From Ailanthus altissimus (taxonomy: Eukaryota; Streptophyta; Magnoliopsida; Sapindales; Simaroubaceae): a DNA stretch of 64,000 nt. This document shows positions 46,550 through 60,048 of this stretch, piece by piece. The position numbers and the translations under genes are program-made. Position 1 is the first letter of the stretch. The number at the start of each line of letters is the position of its first letter. The notes under the pieces were generated by a model. It searched no databases. It saw only the letters and a program-made list of their open reading frames with translations, and was not told where the DNA came from. The stretch covers positions 34,966,501 through 35,030,500 of the forward strand of contig OX327684.1 in NCBI GenBank assembly GCA_946807835.1, read 5' to 3'.

Positions 46550-49016
46550 CTATACTTGTACAATTAAATTATGCAGCTTAACAAAATCATCTAATGTCAG
46601 CTCCTCTGGTCTTGACTGCAAGAATGATCAATGAGGAACTCATCATATAGAGAAATTAACAACTAACAAATAATTGAACCAGAAAAAAATGAAAGAAATG
46701 AACAATTGACACAATTTAATAATTCATACGGTAGCTGGAAGTCCAACATCCCCAAGAGCTTTCTCAATCTCAACGGATGAGCATAAGTGCTGGAGTGATT
46801 TTCGCAACATTTTACGTTTCCCATTAAATGCAGAATTGACCTGTATTCATGAAAATGATGGCAGTTACTAGCAGGATGACAAATATTTAAGCCAAAAAAA
46901 AGGATGCAAATGTTTCCGTTGGTATAACTGGCAGAATATCCACTTCCTGGAAGAACTTAAATAAATCATAAGATCAATATAAGGAGAACCGACAGAGAAA
47001 GGTAGGAAGCCAGGTTTTGGGTACAGTGAACACCCTAATCTTCATTTCCTTTTATTTATTCATTCATTCTTGTTTGTTGAGATAAAATTTTCAAGTTTAC
47101 AAGTTATTTCTACAGTGTGTAAACTTCAAGAAAAGTAGAAGGTGAAACAATATCATTGACAAAGCAGGCAATAAGATCATTGGAGGTTGTTATCATGTTT
47201 AATAATAAAAGATTTACTGCAAAATTTTATCTAAAGCACATTGAAAATTGCAACAACCATTGAGAAGAAGCTCTTTGTGGAGGAAACTGCAGGATACTCT
47301 CTAGCTTGCTTCAGTTTGAATGTAACAACAGCTGCATCAACCTACACAAGCATAAAGAGCATAAAGCACCGCACAAGTATGAGAGCATAAAGCATGAAAT
47401 GATAGCTTTATAAGGATAGTAACACTTGTCCTGCTATTATTTCAACCAATGAAAATTCCAAACAAAATTTTCATCTTCAAACAAGAACCACTAAACTGGG
47501 AGGAACATATTTACTTGGGACTTTGGACAATTGGTTATGGAGGACTTTCTCCATATTTCAAAAAGTAGATACTGTTATCAAACTGTTTAGATAAGCAACT
47601 AATCAACGTCGGTCAGAATTTCCAAAAAGCCAGTTATGCAAACTCCTCTGCCCTTGAATAAAAATTAAACACTCGTGGTGAGATGATGCATGTACTTGCA
47701 CTAGTGGTAAGTGGAATTACTTACATTAGGCTGAGGGAAAAAGTTTGTTCTTGGGACTTTGAATTTATATTCAGGCTCTGAAAAAGAGAATGTCAGTTAG
47801 AAGACACCAAAAGATTCATGATTTACTGGAAAACGAGGGGTTTCAGTGACACTAGGTACATATAGATGTTCTGTTATTCAATCTAAATCAGTAAGGATAA
47901 TACATTTGAGTATTTTATAAGCGTTATTTTTTAGGATGGATATTGACAAATATCCGGCAACACCAGTTATGTATCATTGACATAGACAGGAGTCCTACGA
48001 ATAACGCATATCTCCTATTGTCTAAAGTCTCAGTTGCAATATAGCTTGGAGCTAAAAAAGCAACTGGCTTAAGACCAGGCATTATAATACATTTGACAAA
48101 AGGCAATTATTGCAATTATGAAACTAGTAATATGCTGCAGAAGTACCTGAATAAAAATTGACAAAGATATTAATAGGTCGGTACTCAGATGTACGCAAGG
48201 TTGGTTCCACCAAGCGCACAGCTGTCTCCTCCTGAAATTAATGAGTCGGTGACATTAAGTAGGGAGCTTCAGAAAACATTATTCAAAGGCCAAACTATTG
48301 ACACAATGAAGAGCCAAATGTTTCGTCTACATCCATTTTAAAGTTCACTATCTTATTGACCAATTCAATCAACAAGGCTAAACCATAATACTCGGATGTA
48401 CACGGTGATTATTCAGTAAAGCCTTTCTCAATTCAGAGAATAAATCACTTCACATATTTATCTCTTTCTATTCAATACATTCTTACACCCCACCTGTGAT
48501 TTCACAGAAAATGACGCTAAAAATGAAAGGACTATTCATCTTCATTTTATCAACCTTTTAGCAGAACTCTGTCACTACAACTCTTGTGCACTCTGATGAA
48601 AGATCGGACGTTCTATCTTTGGGTTTTCCTTCTCCCTACCCGAATAAAGTTGTTTACATTTCTCATCATAATATGAGAACAGGAAGAAATAACTTAAAAG
48701 CTACCAAATTCTTCGACAAAAGTAAATCATTATAAGTTGGATGAATGGACACTATGTTCAAGAATTAGTAGACAAAACATGAACCTGGAGTAAGAGAACA
48801 ACTTCAGAAAAAATGTCACCCATAGGCAGAAGTTGCTTGATTACATCCCTACTTATATTAAAGGGTATATTGGCAACAACCTGTGAAGAAAAAACTTGTA
48901 GTACAGATTAAACAAGGATAATATTAACCTGATAGAAAGAAGAGAGATTCATTTCCTGATAAAAATATGTGGAACAGTTTAAAAGCAATGGTCTGAAGCA
49001 CAAACTTTATGTATCA

Positions 49017-49047
<31 letters not shown>

Positions 49048-50043
49048 TAAAACATACTTTTCATGTTACATGTATATCACTAAGGATTCAATTTAGTTAG
49101 TAGTACAGAAGGACTTCAAGCTTAATAGGCATGTTTGTGCCAACTTTATGCTACAGATATTTCAGCCACATTAAAAATGATGGTTACATCTGCTTCAAAT
49201 TAGTCTCGGCTTCTATAAAGGTGTTAGATGTTTCTCTCACCTTTGCATGCCCTGGGCTTGCATTCATTGACTTTCGACTTTCAAGCAGTGATGACATATG
49301 GGAGCGGATGTGACATTTGACGAAATCCTCTTGTAGAACCTAGAGATTTTGATAGTGAAATAAAGACCTCAAACTAGCATTAGCACTATTCAATCAAAAT
49401 GAAGCAATTAATACGTTATGCATATAACAAACCCCAAGCTCTACCAAAAAATTAGCAAGTATACTACCTTCAGCCGGTCTGTAATTGCAAATCTTTCTTT
49501 CACAAGACCAACCATATGGGGATCCTGTAACTCGTAAAAATGAGAAGCAAACTTAATACTTGTACATATTCAAATCATAAATTTTAATAATTAGTTATGT
49601 ATGGCTGCTGTTACCTTGTCAATGGCAAGAACAGTGGCACCAGCATTTAACAAAACATTGGTCAAAGAACCGGTTCCAGGCCCAATCTCTAACACCACGT
49701 CTCCTTCTTGAACATCAGCGGCGCCAACAAGCTGTTCGTTTATTTCAGAATTCAACATGTAATGCTGCAAAAACACAGCATAGCTTATTAAGTGTTCGAC
49801 AAATATCCCTTTATCAATGAACAACGAAAATGACAACACCTGTCCGAGGGATTTTCTGGGAAACCGGTCTTTAGAGTTGAGAGCTTTAAGAATGGCGTGA
49901 TAATCGTCTTGGCTTCTCGCGCAGACTATGCATGTTGCTCTTTTTTGTACGCCCGTAACTCTACTGGGTGCCGGGAGTGTAGAATTTGGTCTGCTTTCGG
50001 GGTTCGTAAGGAGAGGATTTGGGAAGAGAAGTGACGTTGCCAT
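46550..50043 (-). CDS. PFC1: Plastid 16S rRNA adenine dimethyltransferase (KsgA/Dim1 family, PALEFACE1)
   Basis: Ten exons: 50043-49840, 49764-49615, 49524-49468, 49339-49241, 48880-48785, 48231-48147, 47777-47725, 47341-47258, 46840-46730 and 46615-46550. They give 1005 nt or 334 aa, and every join keeps frame. The KsgA/Dim1 family dimethylates two adjacent adenines near the 3' end of small-subunit rRNA. The plant PFC1 member does so in chloroplasts and is needed for growth in the cold. Motifs: FPRKSLGQHYMLN (target-binding start), the S-adenosylmethionine site VLEIGPGTGSLTN (about 92-104), VLAIDKDPHM, the catalytic ANIPFNIS (about 173-180), FKVPRTNFFPQPNVDAAVV, and the C-terminal FNGKRKMLRKSL. 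The N-terminal 45 or so residues lack acids early and are rich in Ser, Pro and Arg, as expected for a plastid transit peptide. Confidence 0.94.
49018..49045. repeat. TA microsatellite in a PFC1 intron
   Basis: About 13 TA units lie within the intron between exons 4 and 5 of PFC1. They have no effect on the coding model. Confidence 0.85.
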
Positions 50044-50891
50044 GGTGGTGACTGAGTTTAGCTGAAGTGCATCCTCTTTGCTCGTATTGGGTCAAATAGC
50101 ATTTAAATTGTAAAATAATGAAGGACATAAAACGTGATAATCTTTTGAACGATAGATCCTCTAAACGACTTACAATTCTGTTGTTAAAATTAGAGACGAT
50201 TTGTCATACGGACGACTGCAAATATATAAAATACGAAACGACATAACGTCCACATTGTTCAAATCGAAACTACTTGCCGTCCATTTAAGAATATTGAACG
50301 CCAAAGCATTCTTATTCAACTCATGTGACAGCGAATGTTTTTACCCATTATCAACCCAAAGAACAATTTTATCCAGTTCCTGGAAGCTTAGAACGCCACG
50401 ATTGTTATCTAACGGCAATGATTTCATCTGTAATGTTGAATCATCAGCATGTTGCAATATAATTCGACGGTCAAACTATATTAACGACGCGAGAATAAGA
50501 ACTTCCCCCACGAAAGACACACAGAAGCTAAGCTGTTATTTTACAGAATCTAAAAATGACCAGCACGTACAGTAATGACTTTGAAGTCTCAAATATGAAG
50601 ATAAAAGAAAACAACCTTATTCATCCACTGTCCAATGCAAATTGAGAGACCTAAACCTACATTGATCAACCTGAAAACAACTGCAATCTGTAAATCCTTC
50701 CCTCCAGCTTCTTTATCACACAACTAGATTTTCAAGAAACACTGATGTCAACATCAGTGTTCATGGCTGCTTCCCGACCTTGTTGCTACAAACAGGTGAA
50801 ACAATAAGATAAGATTGAAGACATATAAACACCTTACATGAAGCTTTTACAGAAAGTGAGCATTTAAGAGCCTGGAGGCAAACTCATCAAC
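50044..50891 (-). promoter_or_regulatory. Promoter of PFC1 and 3' flank of the response regulator
   Basis: About 850 bp between the PFC1 start and the stop of the next minus-strand gene. A plus-strand frame at 50201-50575 (124 codons) has no recognisable motif and is taken as chance. Confidence 0.45.
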
Positions 50892-53093
50892 CTACCAGAG
50901 ATCATCAAGGAATAGTTGAGTTGATGCTTTAGTCATATCAAATAACTCATCAATCTCTGCTATTTCGGCCCCAAATATTTCATGTCCTTGATCCTGTAGT
51001 AATGGCTCTGGTAGAAGCTGTTGTAGGTGCTGTTCTTTTACTTCTTGTTGCTGTGTTACTGATGAAGGCCATTGTATTGCTCTTCCAAAACCAGGATCTA
51101 TATAATTGGAAAATGCCATTTTTCCCATGAGAAAATTTTCCCTGTTAGAATTCACCAACTGGTGAAAGCCTGCCAACTCCCCATTGCTAGTGATCCTGAT
51201 TCCAGCATAACTGGGACATCCATAGGCAAAATCTAGCTGGTTGCTGGGCAGAACCAATTTTCCATATTTACAAGCTGAGTGATCATTACAACCTGGCCCT
51301 ACATGATTAAGGCAATTAGCAGAACCAAGAGAATGCATAGAGATGCAATTATTAACATTCTTTTGATCCTGGCTGCTGAAATCAAGCTGACAAGGTGCTG
51401 CCAACAAGTGCATCTCTGGAAATTGAAACAAACCTCCTTGCGCATTGATTCTAGATGAAGGATTGTACGATGCACCACGAGATTCATTGTGCTCTCCCTT
51501 CACATTCTTTTCTATTACACCTTGTTCTCGTTTCAGGGAGCGGCGGTATTTCTATGAAACATCATTCTTGGTGAAAAATTCATTTTGGTCATACCACAAT
51601 GTTACTACTTAATTAACTGCAATACTTTAAAGTTGCATTGATGGAAAATCAAGAAAAATTTGCCAACACTTAACTTGAATTAGTATATATTTCCAAAAAT
51701 CACATAAGCCACTTATCTTCGGTGTACACACCTGTAAATGGCTTGAAATATTTTCTTTCTTCAGTCCCGGGACATTCATATGCTGAAGTATTTTCTTTGG
51801 ATGAGCTTCTAAATTGAAAAATGAAACAAGGAAATGGATCAGCTACTGTTATTACCTATAATACAAAACATATCAAGAATTTTTTGAATCCAAACCTAGA
51901 AATTCTTTACCATCAATGCCTAGTACTCTGATAGCTTGCAAGAATCTGTTATGTAACTCATCTGTCCATATTAGTTTTGGCTTCTTTAGGATTGGTGAGC
52001 CATCATTATCTTCCATTTCATTTTTGTCCATCACCGTTGGTTCTTTCCTTTTCTCATTCTGATGATTCCGTGTCCCTTTGTCATTATCCGTATCCTCATC
52101 TGATGAAATGCTACTCACCCCTTCGCCAGCTACCACTGTATCCATTTTCTTCATGAATGAAAACTGCCAAAGGTTTTTTATATCGTTCATGGTGATCGGC
52201 TTCACAAGATAAAATGCAGCCCCTTTGAAGAGGCTACCTAACATGTCATTTTCATCGTTTTCAGCAGACATGACTACGGTCAGGATGAAAACCCATTAGA
52301 TGCAAATAAAAATGAGAGGGAGAGAATGACGTGCAATAACATTTGTTTAAAGGAACAGTGATAGCAAAACTGGGTTCAATAGCTACTCACTAATGATTGG
52401 CAGTTTAGAGATTTCTCCCACTGTCTCAAGCAGCTGGTATTTATCCATATCAGGTAAGCTAGCCTCTGCCAGGATAAGGTCAAGTTCATCTTCTCTCTCC
52501 CGTAAAATGCAAAACACATCAGTGGCTTGTTTAGCAGTAATGACTGGAGACCAAGGCAGAGTTAGAATTTTTCCAGAAATATAAAGGCAAGAGAAATAGT
52601 CACTTTTCAGATTGCAGCAAAGGGTTTCTCTCGGCCTCCTCTAAAGGAAAAGAGAAAGAAAAGCAAAACAGAATTGAAAACATTTGTCATCCATGTCCCC
52701 ATGAACTAATGTAAACAAGAATGCGTAACCAAATTCACAACCTCACACAGAAGAATATGATTTATATATACATATACATATATACTTATATTATTGGCCA
52801 CAACAAGAACAGTGTAGTCTGCCAAGTTTTAGTGCACAGAAAAACATCTAGAAGCAGGGAAAATATATAATATGTACCTCCCCAATTCATTAAGATCTGA
52901 TGAGAAAGTTGGGACAAAAGAGAAACAAGAAAATTCAAATATAAATACCTTTATATCCAAACCTGTGGAGCATTTTTGATAGAACCGCAAGACATGTAGA
53001 ATCACCATCCACGAGCAAAATGCTAACACCAGATTCTGGTAATAGTGCAGCATTTCCACCAGATTCAGCTGAGACTGCCTTCTCACTCTTCAT
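50892..53093 (-). CDS. Type-B response regulator with altered phosphoacceptor (GARP transcription factor)
   Basis: Five exons: 53093-52949, 52543-52391, 52273-51911, 51808-51732 and 51551-50892, giving 1398 nt or 465 aa from the first ATG. The receiver domain (about 22-140) reads ILLVDGDSTCLAVLSKML, LPDMDKYQLLE and FYLVKPITMNDIKNLWQ. The GARP/Myb-like DNA-binding domain (about 196-255) reads KKPKLIWTDELHNRFLQAI, GIDEAHPKKILQHMNVPGL, ENISSHLQKYRRSLKRE. The family transmits cytokinin signals from phosphotransfer proteins to genes. Here the Asp normally phosphorylated (SDV in ARR1-type proteins) is Glu75 (LILAEASLPDMD), and the second acidic-pocket Asp is Gly30 (VDGDS), while Lys124 and Ser102 remain. 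Phosphorelay control is therefore unlikely. The exon 3 donor was chosen at GATG|GTAAAG because it yields the family's usual GID-xAHPKK join. Confidence 0.87.
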
Positions 53094-54350
53094 GAGTGTG
53101 GACGGTTTGAGCCACACTGCTCTACAGAAACTTGAGGTTTCTCGTGTATTCTCTGATATGTTTTTACAGAGTATATCTGAGCATGCAATGGTGTGTTACC
53201 AAATATATTTTGTTATATCTAGTTCAAGTAGGGGTTGTAATGGTAGAAAACAACTACAATTGTAAGCGGGAGCTCATAATTAAATACAGAAGGAAACCAG
53301 AAACATGTAATTGAAATTTGATAAATGAATTTGCATATGGCAACAGATAAGATAAGAGTAGGTGAGTGTTTTGAGAGTTTTTCTATTAAAAAAATGTCAT
53401 AAACGGTCAGAGGACACTATATAAGGATAAGAATACTTAATTACCAACTTGAAGTACAGTCAAAATCCATATCTGGCAAGTCATTTATGCCAATTAAAAC
53501 TGCCATATCAAATATTATGAGTCCACGTCACTTGAATAATGAGAATCCATAACAAGATTGGACAATCTTTTAACACAGAACATATACATGAATACCTTAA
53601 ATAAGTTACCTATCAAGGACATTTTTCACTTCTCAGTTTTGGAAGACAGCAGAGCATTGACTGTAGTGCATGCTGACTTGAAATGAATCTCCTGGCGTGA
53701 CTCATGCATTTTTGTTTTTGATTGATATTGAACATATTCCGTCTAATGGAGTCCACGGTATTAAGGAAGAACTGCTGCTGGTTGAAAACAGAAATTCTTG
53801 TCTGTGTTACTCTGCAGGGGAAGAAAAAAAAAAAGGGGGCATGGCATCTATTCGCTGTGAATATCTAAGATCTTTATTGAATTTGAATACAGAATGGGTC
53901 TTCATGATATTCCATCTACAGCATATCGTCTGAAGTATTTGGATTACAACTCAATGTTCACCCACTAGATAAGTTGAAGTAAGGATTTCAATCACATATC
54001 AATGCACAAGTCTAGCTACTGCAATTTAGAAGTAAGGATTTCAATCACATATCTCTGCGCAAAATCTAGCTCTGCATTTTAGAACACTTTCACTCAGTTC
54101 CTGGACCAAGGTAGCATCAACTCTATTAGCACAGAATCTGGACTAATAAACCATTGAGAATAATAGCAACTCACAAATCAGATGGCGACTTAAATACAGA
54201 TAGATAAAGGAAATTGGAGTCCATAGCACCCAAAGCTTAAAACACTAATTACAAAATTCTCATGGGCTAGAAGCAAATTAACTTTACACCTTAATTTAAT
54301 ACTTCCCCTTTATCAGTAGAGGAAAGCAAAACCATTAACGTCGTATTTTC
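53094..54350. other. Upstream region of the response regulator and 3' flank of GEN1
   Basis: No gene is recognised. The frames at 53020-53314 and 53697-53933 are antisense shadows or chance. The phrase 'agtaaggatttcaatcacat' occurs twice, at about 53978 and 54031. Confidence 0.45.
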
Positions 54351-57300
54351 TTAGTTAAACAAAAGGCGTCGCCTTGCAGACTTCGAAAGATTGGGACTTG
54401 ATGTTTTCCTCTTTGCCTTTGATGACCCATCAACCTGACAATTGGAAGCCTTGGCCAAATCCTCACCTGATTTTGCCTGGGATTGTACTTTGACCGAACG
54501 ATAAAATTCAGTAATACTAAGCTGAATACCCTTTGATTTGGGTGATTCAAACTTCCCATAGGACCCTTGAGAACCAGAACTCCTTTTTCTTTTCAATTCT
54601 TTCAATTCCTGTCCATACAAGAACAAAAAAAGGTAATCACATGGCAAGTCCAGAGGCTATTGATTTCCGAATAGGCTTGATGCAAAAAGAACCATAACAA
54701 TCACAATGAAATAAATGAATTCTTAACATGTTTTGTTGATAACTTGATTACTCATCAATGCTCAATTTACCAAAACAAATAGGGAGAAACTCAACCTAGA
54801 AAAGGCGCATCTCTCATTATCATGTCAGGCTATCATATCATTGCTACTTGTAGCAGCCATCAATTTCCATTAATCTAGCTTACCTGGCTTTCAGTCAAGT
54901 GCATACCGGATTAAGATCTCATAAAACTCAATCATCTTACTCTTGCAACTTACTCATCTCAACATCCTATCATTATGAGCATTGCTTATTTGATACCACT
55001 GCAATGATCACATAATGCTCCAATTGCAGTTTTCCTCTTTACTTTAAAAAATAAACGAACATGACCATAATGACATCCCTTTTGTGCTCCAGCCTTCTAG
55101 ACTTCACCCAACAACCCAAACTAGCAATCCCCCCACAAGAAGGGGTTACCTCATTCTGTAATGATCAACTCAATCTGCCTAGGAACAATTTCCACCATCC
55201 CTGGTTATTATTCCTAGTATAACTCAACCTGACCATAAATATTAGATATTATGGGGTTCAAAGCCCTTATCATATAATATCTAAGATATAATTCCCAACA
55301 AAAATAGTACAGAAAAAGAGCGAGAAACAAATTGAAGAGATGAACCAAACACATACTTTTTCTCGCAAAAATCTGTCAACTTCTTCCGGAAAAGCAGAAT
55401 GCAAGAGCTTCATATTTTCATCAGTAAGCAAAAACCAGCACCCATCATCAACATGAATCTCGGGGCTACCAGACTCATCCAAGAGATCAATGGATTCATC
55501 AACTTCTGTGAACTCTTGTTGGCGCAAGTCAGACTCTTCAACAGGAACTGCATATGTAATATCTTCCATTGCAGAAGCCACCTTCTTCCACTTGACCACA
55601 CAAGATTCATGTCCATATCTTATTTTCACACGATGAATAGAATGAAATTCATATTGCCCATACAACAAAGTTCTTACAGGATTTGTGGCCATTTCTCTCA
55701 AATATATAGTGGATAGCATAGGAAGCATCCTTTGCCGAATGTATGATGGCTCCCAGAGCTGATGGAAAACTAAGAAATCAACTAGCATTTCAGTTTTTGG
55801 GCTTCCCCATGATATAGAAGGCCCATTAGTTGCTGCATAAGAGTAAAAAAGACACTAAAATGTACAATTAACTTTAAGAATAAAAACCAAAGCAGTACCA
55901 AAATCTTAAAGAATCTAACTCAAATTTCATGCATCTGACAGGAACCTACCAATGTTGCCCTGGTCCTGAAGAAGGATAAACAAACAAATCCAAGCAACAA
56001 AGCAAAAATTAATGTTGGAAGCAGAATCCAGATTGCCAAGCATATGCAGTGCCCCAAGGTTATATAAAAAAAGGAGCAAATTTACTATTAAAATGATTAA
56101 AAATAAACTTTTCAACACCTTTTGAAAGATAATAACCATTTCAGCCAAGACTACTTGATAATTGTAACAGTAGAAAATGTCTAATAAGCACCACAGAAGA
56201 TGTTCATGGCATTGAATATCATCAATACTTAAGGCAGAGAAGACTGGCAACTACCAAACATACCAGTATAATTTCCATTATTCTCGCACAAATACATTTT
56301 GATGATTTCAACATTTGGAAAATTTGACTCCGCATTAATCTTGTTGCAAACTTTAATCCACCAATTTTCATGCTTCTTTTGCTCCGTTTCTTTTCGAGAC
56401 TGTCATTCAAATACCATGAAGTGATTTTAATAAAGATGCAAGAAAAAGCACATAGCAGAAAACAAAGAGCAAGGTGACAAAAGTAATTAATATATTAAAA
56501 TATAAGAAAACTTTACACAGACTGAAACAATGTCTTAACTTTCTATAAATAATTAATTGCAATGATAGAGTAGTTGTACCTTATCACAGTAGGAGCACTT
56601 GCATTTAAACCCCTCTGGCTTTTTCAAGCAACCCTGATTATTCTCATTACCACAATACTCGCACGAAAACTTGAGATGAGCTCTCTTACTGCCTGGATGC
56701 CCACAGAAGGAACAATGAGAAGATTTTATCCTTGGCGATCTCTCTTCTGAAGGTACAGCACCATCCATAGATTTAATACCACACCAATGTTGTGGAATAT
56801 CACCGTTGCCTATTGCATGTAAGCTAAAAGAAATTTCATCTTTAATGAATTCAGTAAAGATCTCAGCTCAATATTACTTTATACTGATAAAACAAAAGAA
56901 AAAAAAAGAACTAATCTTTAAACCAGTTTAAAAGCAAACCTGTTCAATATCTTGTCGTCACTAAAATTTTGGACAAATTGAAGAGCTGTATCAAGCCCAA
57001 TTCCTTTTACTCCATTTAAGTCATGGTCGTTTCCAACCAAAAGAGAGATGGCTATCAAGTGATTCCTCTTTAAACCAAGACCAGCTTCAATATCTGATAT
57101 AAGGTAGCATTCAAATGGTTCCTGCATACAATGAGATTCTCACACTTGCCCATGGAGAAGAGCCAATTTTATATATATATCCTCAATACAGACGTATATG
57201 ATGAGGGACAGAAATTATTATATAGAATCAACCAGTTGGGGGAAAAAAAAACTGTTCAACCTTTTCTCTGTCTTTCCCTCTTACTTCCTCCACAGGACTT

Positions 57301-60048
57301 TATCACAACTAGACAGCATTTGATGAAATAAAGAAGTCGAAAAAGAAATGGAAGCACAATTACATGAAAAGGAAGAGATTCTATTTTAAATTGTTATAAG
57401 AAGCCCTCACCTAACAAGAATTCAGCAAATTTCACTTTGGGCAGTCCTATTTCAATTTTAATGTCTAATATACCAGCTTCTACTAATGATCTACAAATCT
57501 TTCATTTTCTTCCATAAAAGAAGAATCTACCACACCCTTTCCATTGACAATGTTAAATTAAGGTGAAATGTCTAATGCAGATATCTAACCATAAACTTCA
57601 GCCAAACAGACATGAATAGATGTTAAGGTTTTTATCAGCAAAATAACAATTCTCTCAGTTTGGCCTGCATGGTGCATGTGCAAATTTGGTGAGAAAAATG
57701 AATCAAAATGTAGATAGAACACTCCTAGCTGTCCAACTAAAAGCCTGAACATGCTCTGATCATTTTATTTGGATGGGCAACAATATGTTAATAATAAGAG
57801 AAATTATGGTACATGCCATTCATGATAAAAAGGAATATACAACCTGCTAAACTAGAACAGTTTTGGTGCTACTGATATGAATGAATAATCAGAAAAGTCT
57901 TAACAGTAAGAACAACAACTTCAAGCAAGTACATAACGTAACATCATGAAAGAGCAAACTGGATTGTATTAATAACGTCATGTCAGCTGTTACACAAATC
58001 TCAACTTAGATAATAGTTACTATTCTACCATTTGTTCGGTCAAATAAATGTCACTGCAAAAGAAATCAGGGAATACAAAAATGTAAGACTAGCAATGCTA
58101 AGACAGAGACTTTTGCACGGCGTTTTGCTAAATATATATAGTTGCTGCATTGTTAATTTTATTAAACTGGCAAGTATTTACACATGTTGGCAAATAAACC
58201 TGGTAAGAACTTACTTTTGAATTGGGCCTGATGCATTTTATCACACACTTTGCCCCAAAGAGGAAAGCGTCACTATCTGCTGTGATGCATGCATCTACAT
58301 GACCTTCTCTATTCAATTGGCCACAGAGTGCTTCAGCCTCTCCTTTTGCTTTTAAAACAGGCATCCCAAATAGTTCAAGCAGTTCCTAAAAAGCACTGTT
58401 ATTTTGATGTCCATCTAGAAGTAAACCGATAAATCAGATAATGAAGTCAACCTAGAGTAAACAAGTTATTAAAGAAGCAACCAATAAGAATAAATAAATC
58501 ACATAAGGGTTTTCATATAAGTTCTATAAGAACCTATATTTTGAATAACTAAAGAAGGTCTGTCACACAGACAAAAATTGAAAAGACCCAAAGATCAAAT
58601 AAGGATTACTTCTGCGACTTCCTCGTCACAGTTAAGGCTAGGTTAGAATGCAAGTCTAGCAAAAAGTTGAGCCAATGATATACTAGCTTTATCTTCTATG
58701 CTTCTTTTGTTATTTATTCTTCATCACAAGTACTCTTAACTCACTTTGATGGCCAAAGCTTACAACTGACAATAACCTTCTTCATGTTTCCACACCATTA
58801 TACTTTTCTTCTTTAATGTGACGGGTGGACATACCAAAGAAAATAAGTTTTTTTTAAATAAAAAACGAAAGACCTTATTGCTCCATTTAGTTATAGAAGG
58901 AATGTAACGGAAACAAGAGCATTGAACCTAAAATGTTGTAATTCCAGGATTCAATAACAGAGAAGATATCAGATAACTATTTGAAGAAAACTTCATATAT
59001 AACATTTTTTTTAGTAAAAAATTTAGCCTGTATAATATAATTCACATTTACAAACTAACTTCACATTCCAAAGAAGCTAGAGGAGATGTTAATACAATAA
59101 ATGTATACAAAAATCATAACAATAGCAAAACAAGAATTTGAACCACAAGAAGCTGATAGCAGCAATCATCACAAAAGAATCAACCAACCACACACTCTTG
59201 AACATATTTCGAAAATGTCCGGTTCCTCTCCACAGAAATTCCCTCTTCAGCTACAGGAATACTTGAAGAATCAATACTAGAACCAAAAAACCGAGCTATC
59301 CTCGCCTGAGATTTCAGTGGCGATGGAGCTCCATCAACAATAAAGACTGGAAATGCACCAAACTGCAAAATAACCAACAATATTTCACTTTCGCACCATA
59401 GCACTAGGGTTTCATGAAAAATCATAAATTCAATTATCAGTCTAATTAGTACTAGGGTTTCATTTTAAAAAAAACAACAACTCTTTTATGGGCGCGGAGA
59501 ACAATTAACGAGCCAAGATTAAGTTTCACATTACTTAATATTTATTATTGTCTTCTCTAATCAACCAAAACAGACAGCAAGAAAGAAGCTGAAACAGCGT
59601 CCAGAAACCTTAAAAACCGAACCAAACGATCAACTTAGACAATCTTTCACTTCAGTTCTCTTAAACCCTAACACCACCGTAAACCTCAATTCAAATCTAA
59701 AAGTTACGCATTTTCTCTCTTTCTCTCTCCAGGACGTAATTTTCAAATTAGATTAAATGAAAGTCTAAATTATAGATAAAAGATAAATTAGGTTTAAAAA
59801 AAACATAATAGTTGTTCTGTTAGCAAACGGAAACAGGGAAATCAAGAAAGGACCTTGGCGAAGAGGTTAATTGTGCGGAAGAAGGTGAGCCTGAGATAGG
59901 GTTTACGAGCATGCTTCTTGATTGCCGTCTCGTGTTGTACAATCCAGTACGAGAGATCCACTGCGACCCGTTTGTCTCTCAAGAAATCGAAACCTTCGGA
60001 TCGGGCGTAGGGTTTTAACAATTCCCAGAACTTCCCTCCCACACCCAT
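54351..60048 (-). CDS. GEN1: Flap endonuclease GEN-like 1 (Holliday junction resolvase)
   Basis: Eight exons: 60048-59854, 59362-59189, 58385-58215, 57121-56940, 56823-56580, 56399-56264, 55832-55357 and 54608-54351. They give 1836 nt or 611 aa, near the Arabidopsis length. GEN1 belongs to the Rad2/XPG nucleases and cuts Holliday junctions and flaps in the nucleus during DNA repair. The XPG-N block begins MGVGGKFWELLKPYARSEGF and has RVAVDLSYWIVQHE. The XPG-I block has KGEAEALCGQL and ITADSDAFLFGA. The helix-two-turn-helix reads LLVGNDHDLNGVKGIGLDTA. The acidic catalytic residues visible are intact. After this come a Cys-rich segment (CSFCGHPGSKRAHLK, CEYCGNENNQGCLKK, CKCSYCDK), a chromodomain-like region in exon 7, and a basic tail. 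I start at the ATG (60048); one codon upstream is GTG. Confidence 0.93.

Noticed and set aside
50201..50575. 124-codon plus-strand frame in the PFC1 promoter
   Set aside because: No motif, no splice partners, and it overlaps the expected promoter.
51897..51910. Alternative donor for response regulator exon 3 (TTTCTAG|GTTTGG)
   Set aside because: It also keeps frame but inserts four residues in the GARP domain. The GATG|GTAAAG donor restores the family pattern.
55940..55970. 16-nt GT-AG bounded micro-exon in GEN1 (GACCAGGGCAACATTG)
   Set aside because: Including it leads to an immediate stop in the next exon. Direct joining of exon 6 to 55832 keeps frame and gives a family-like sequence.
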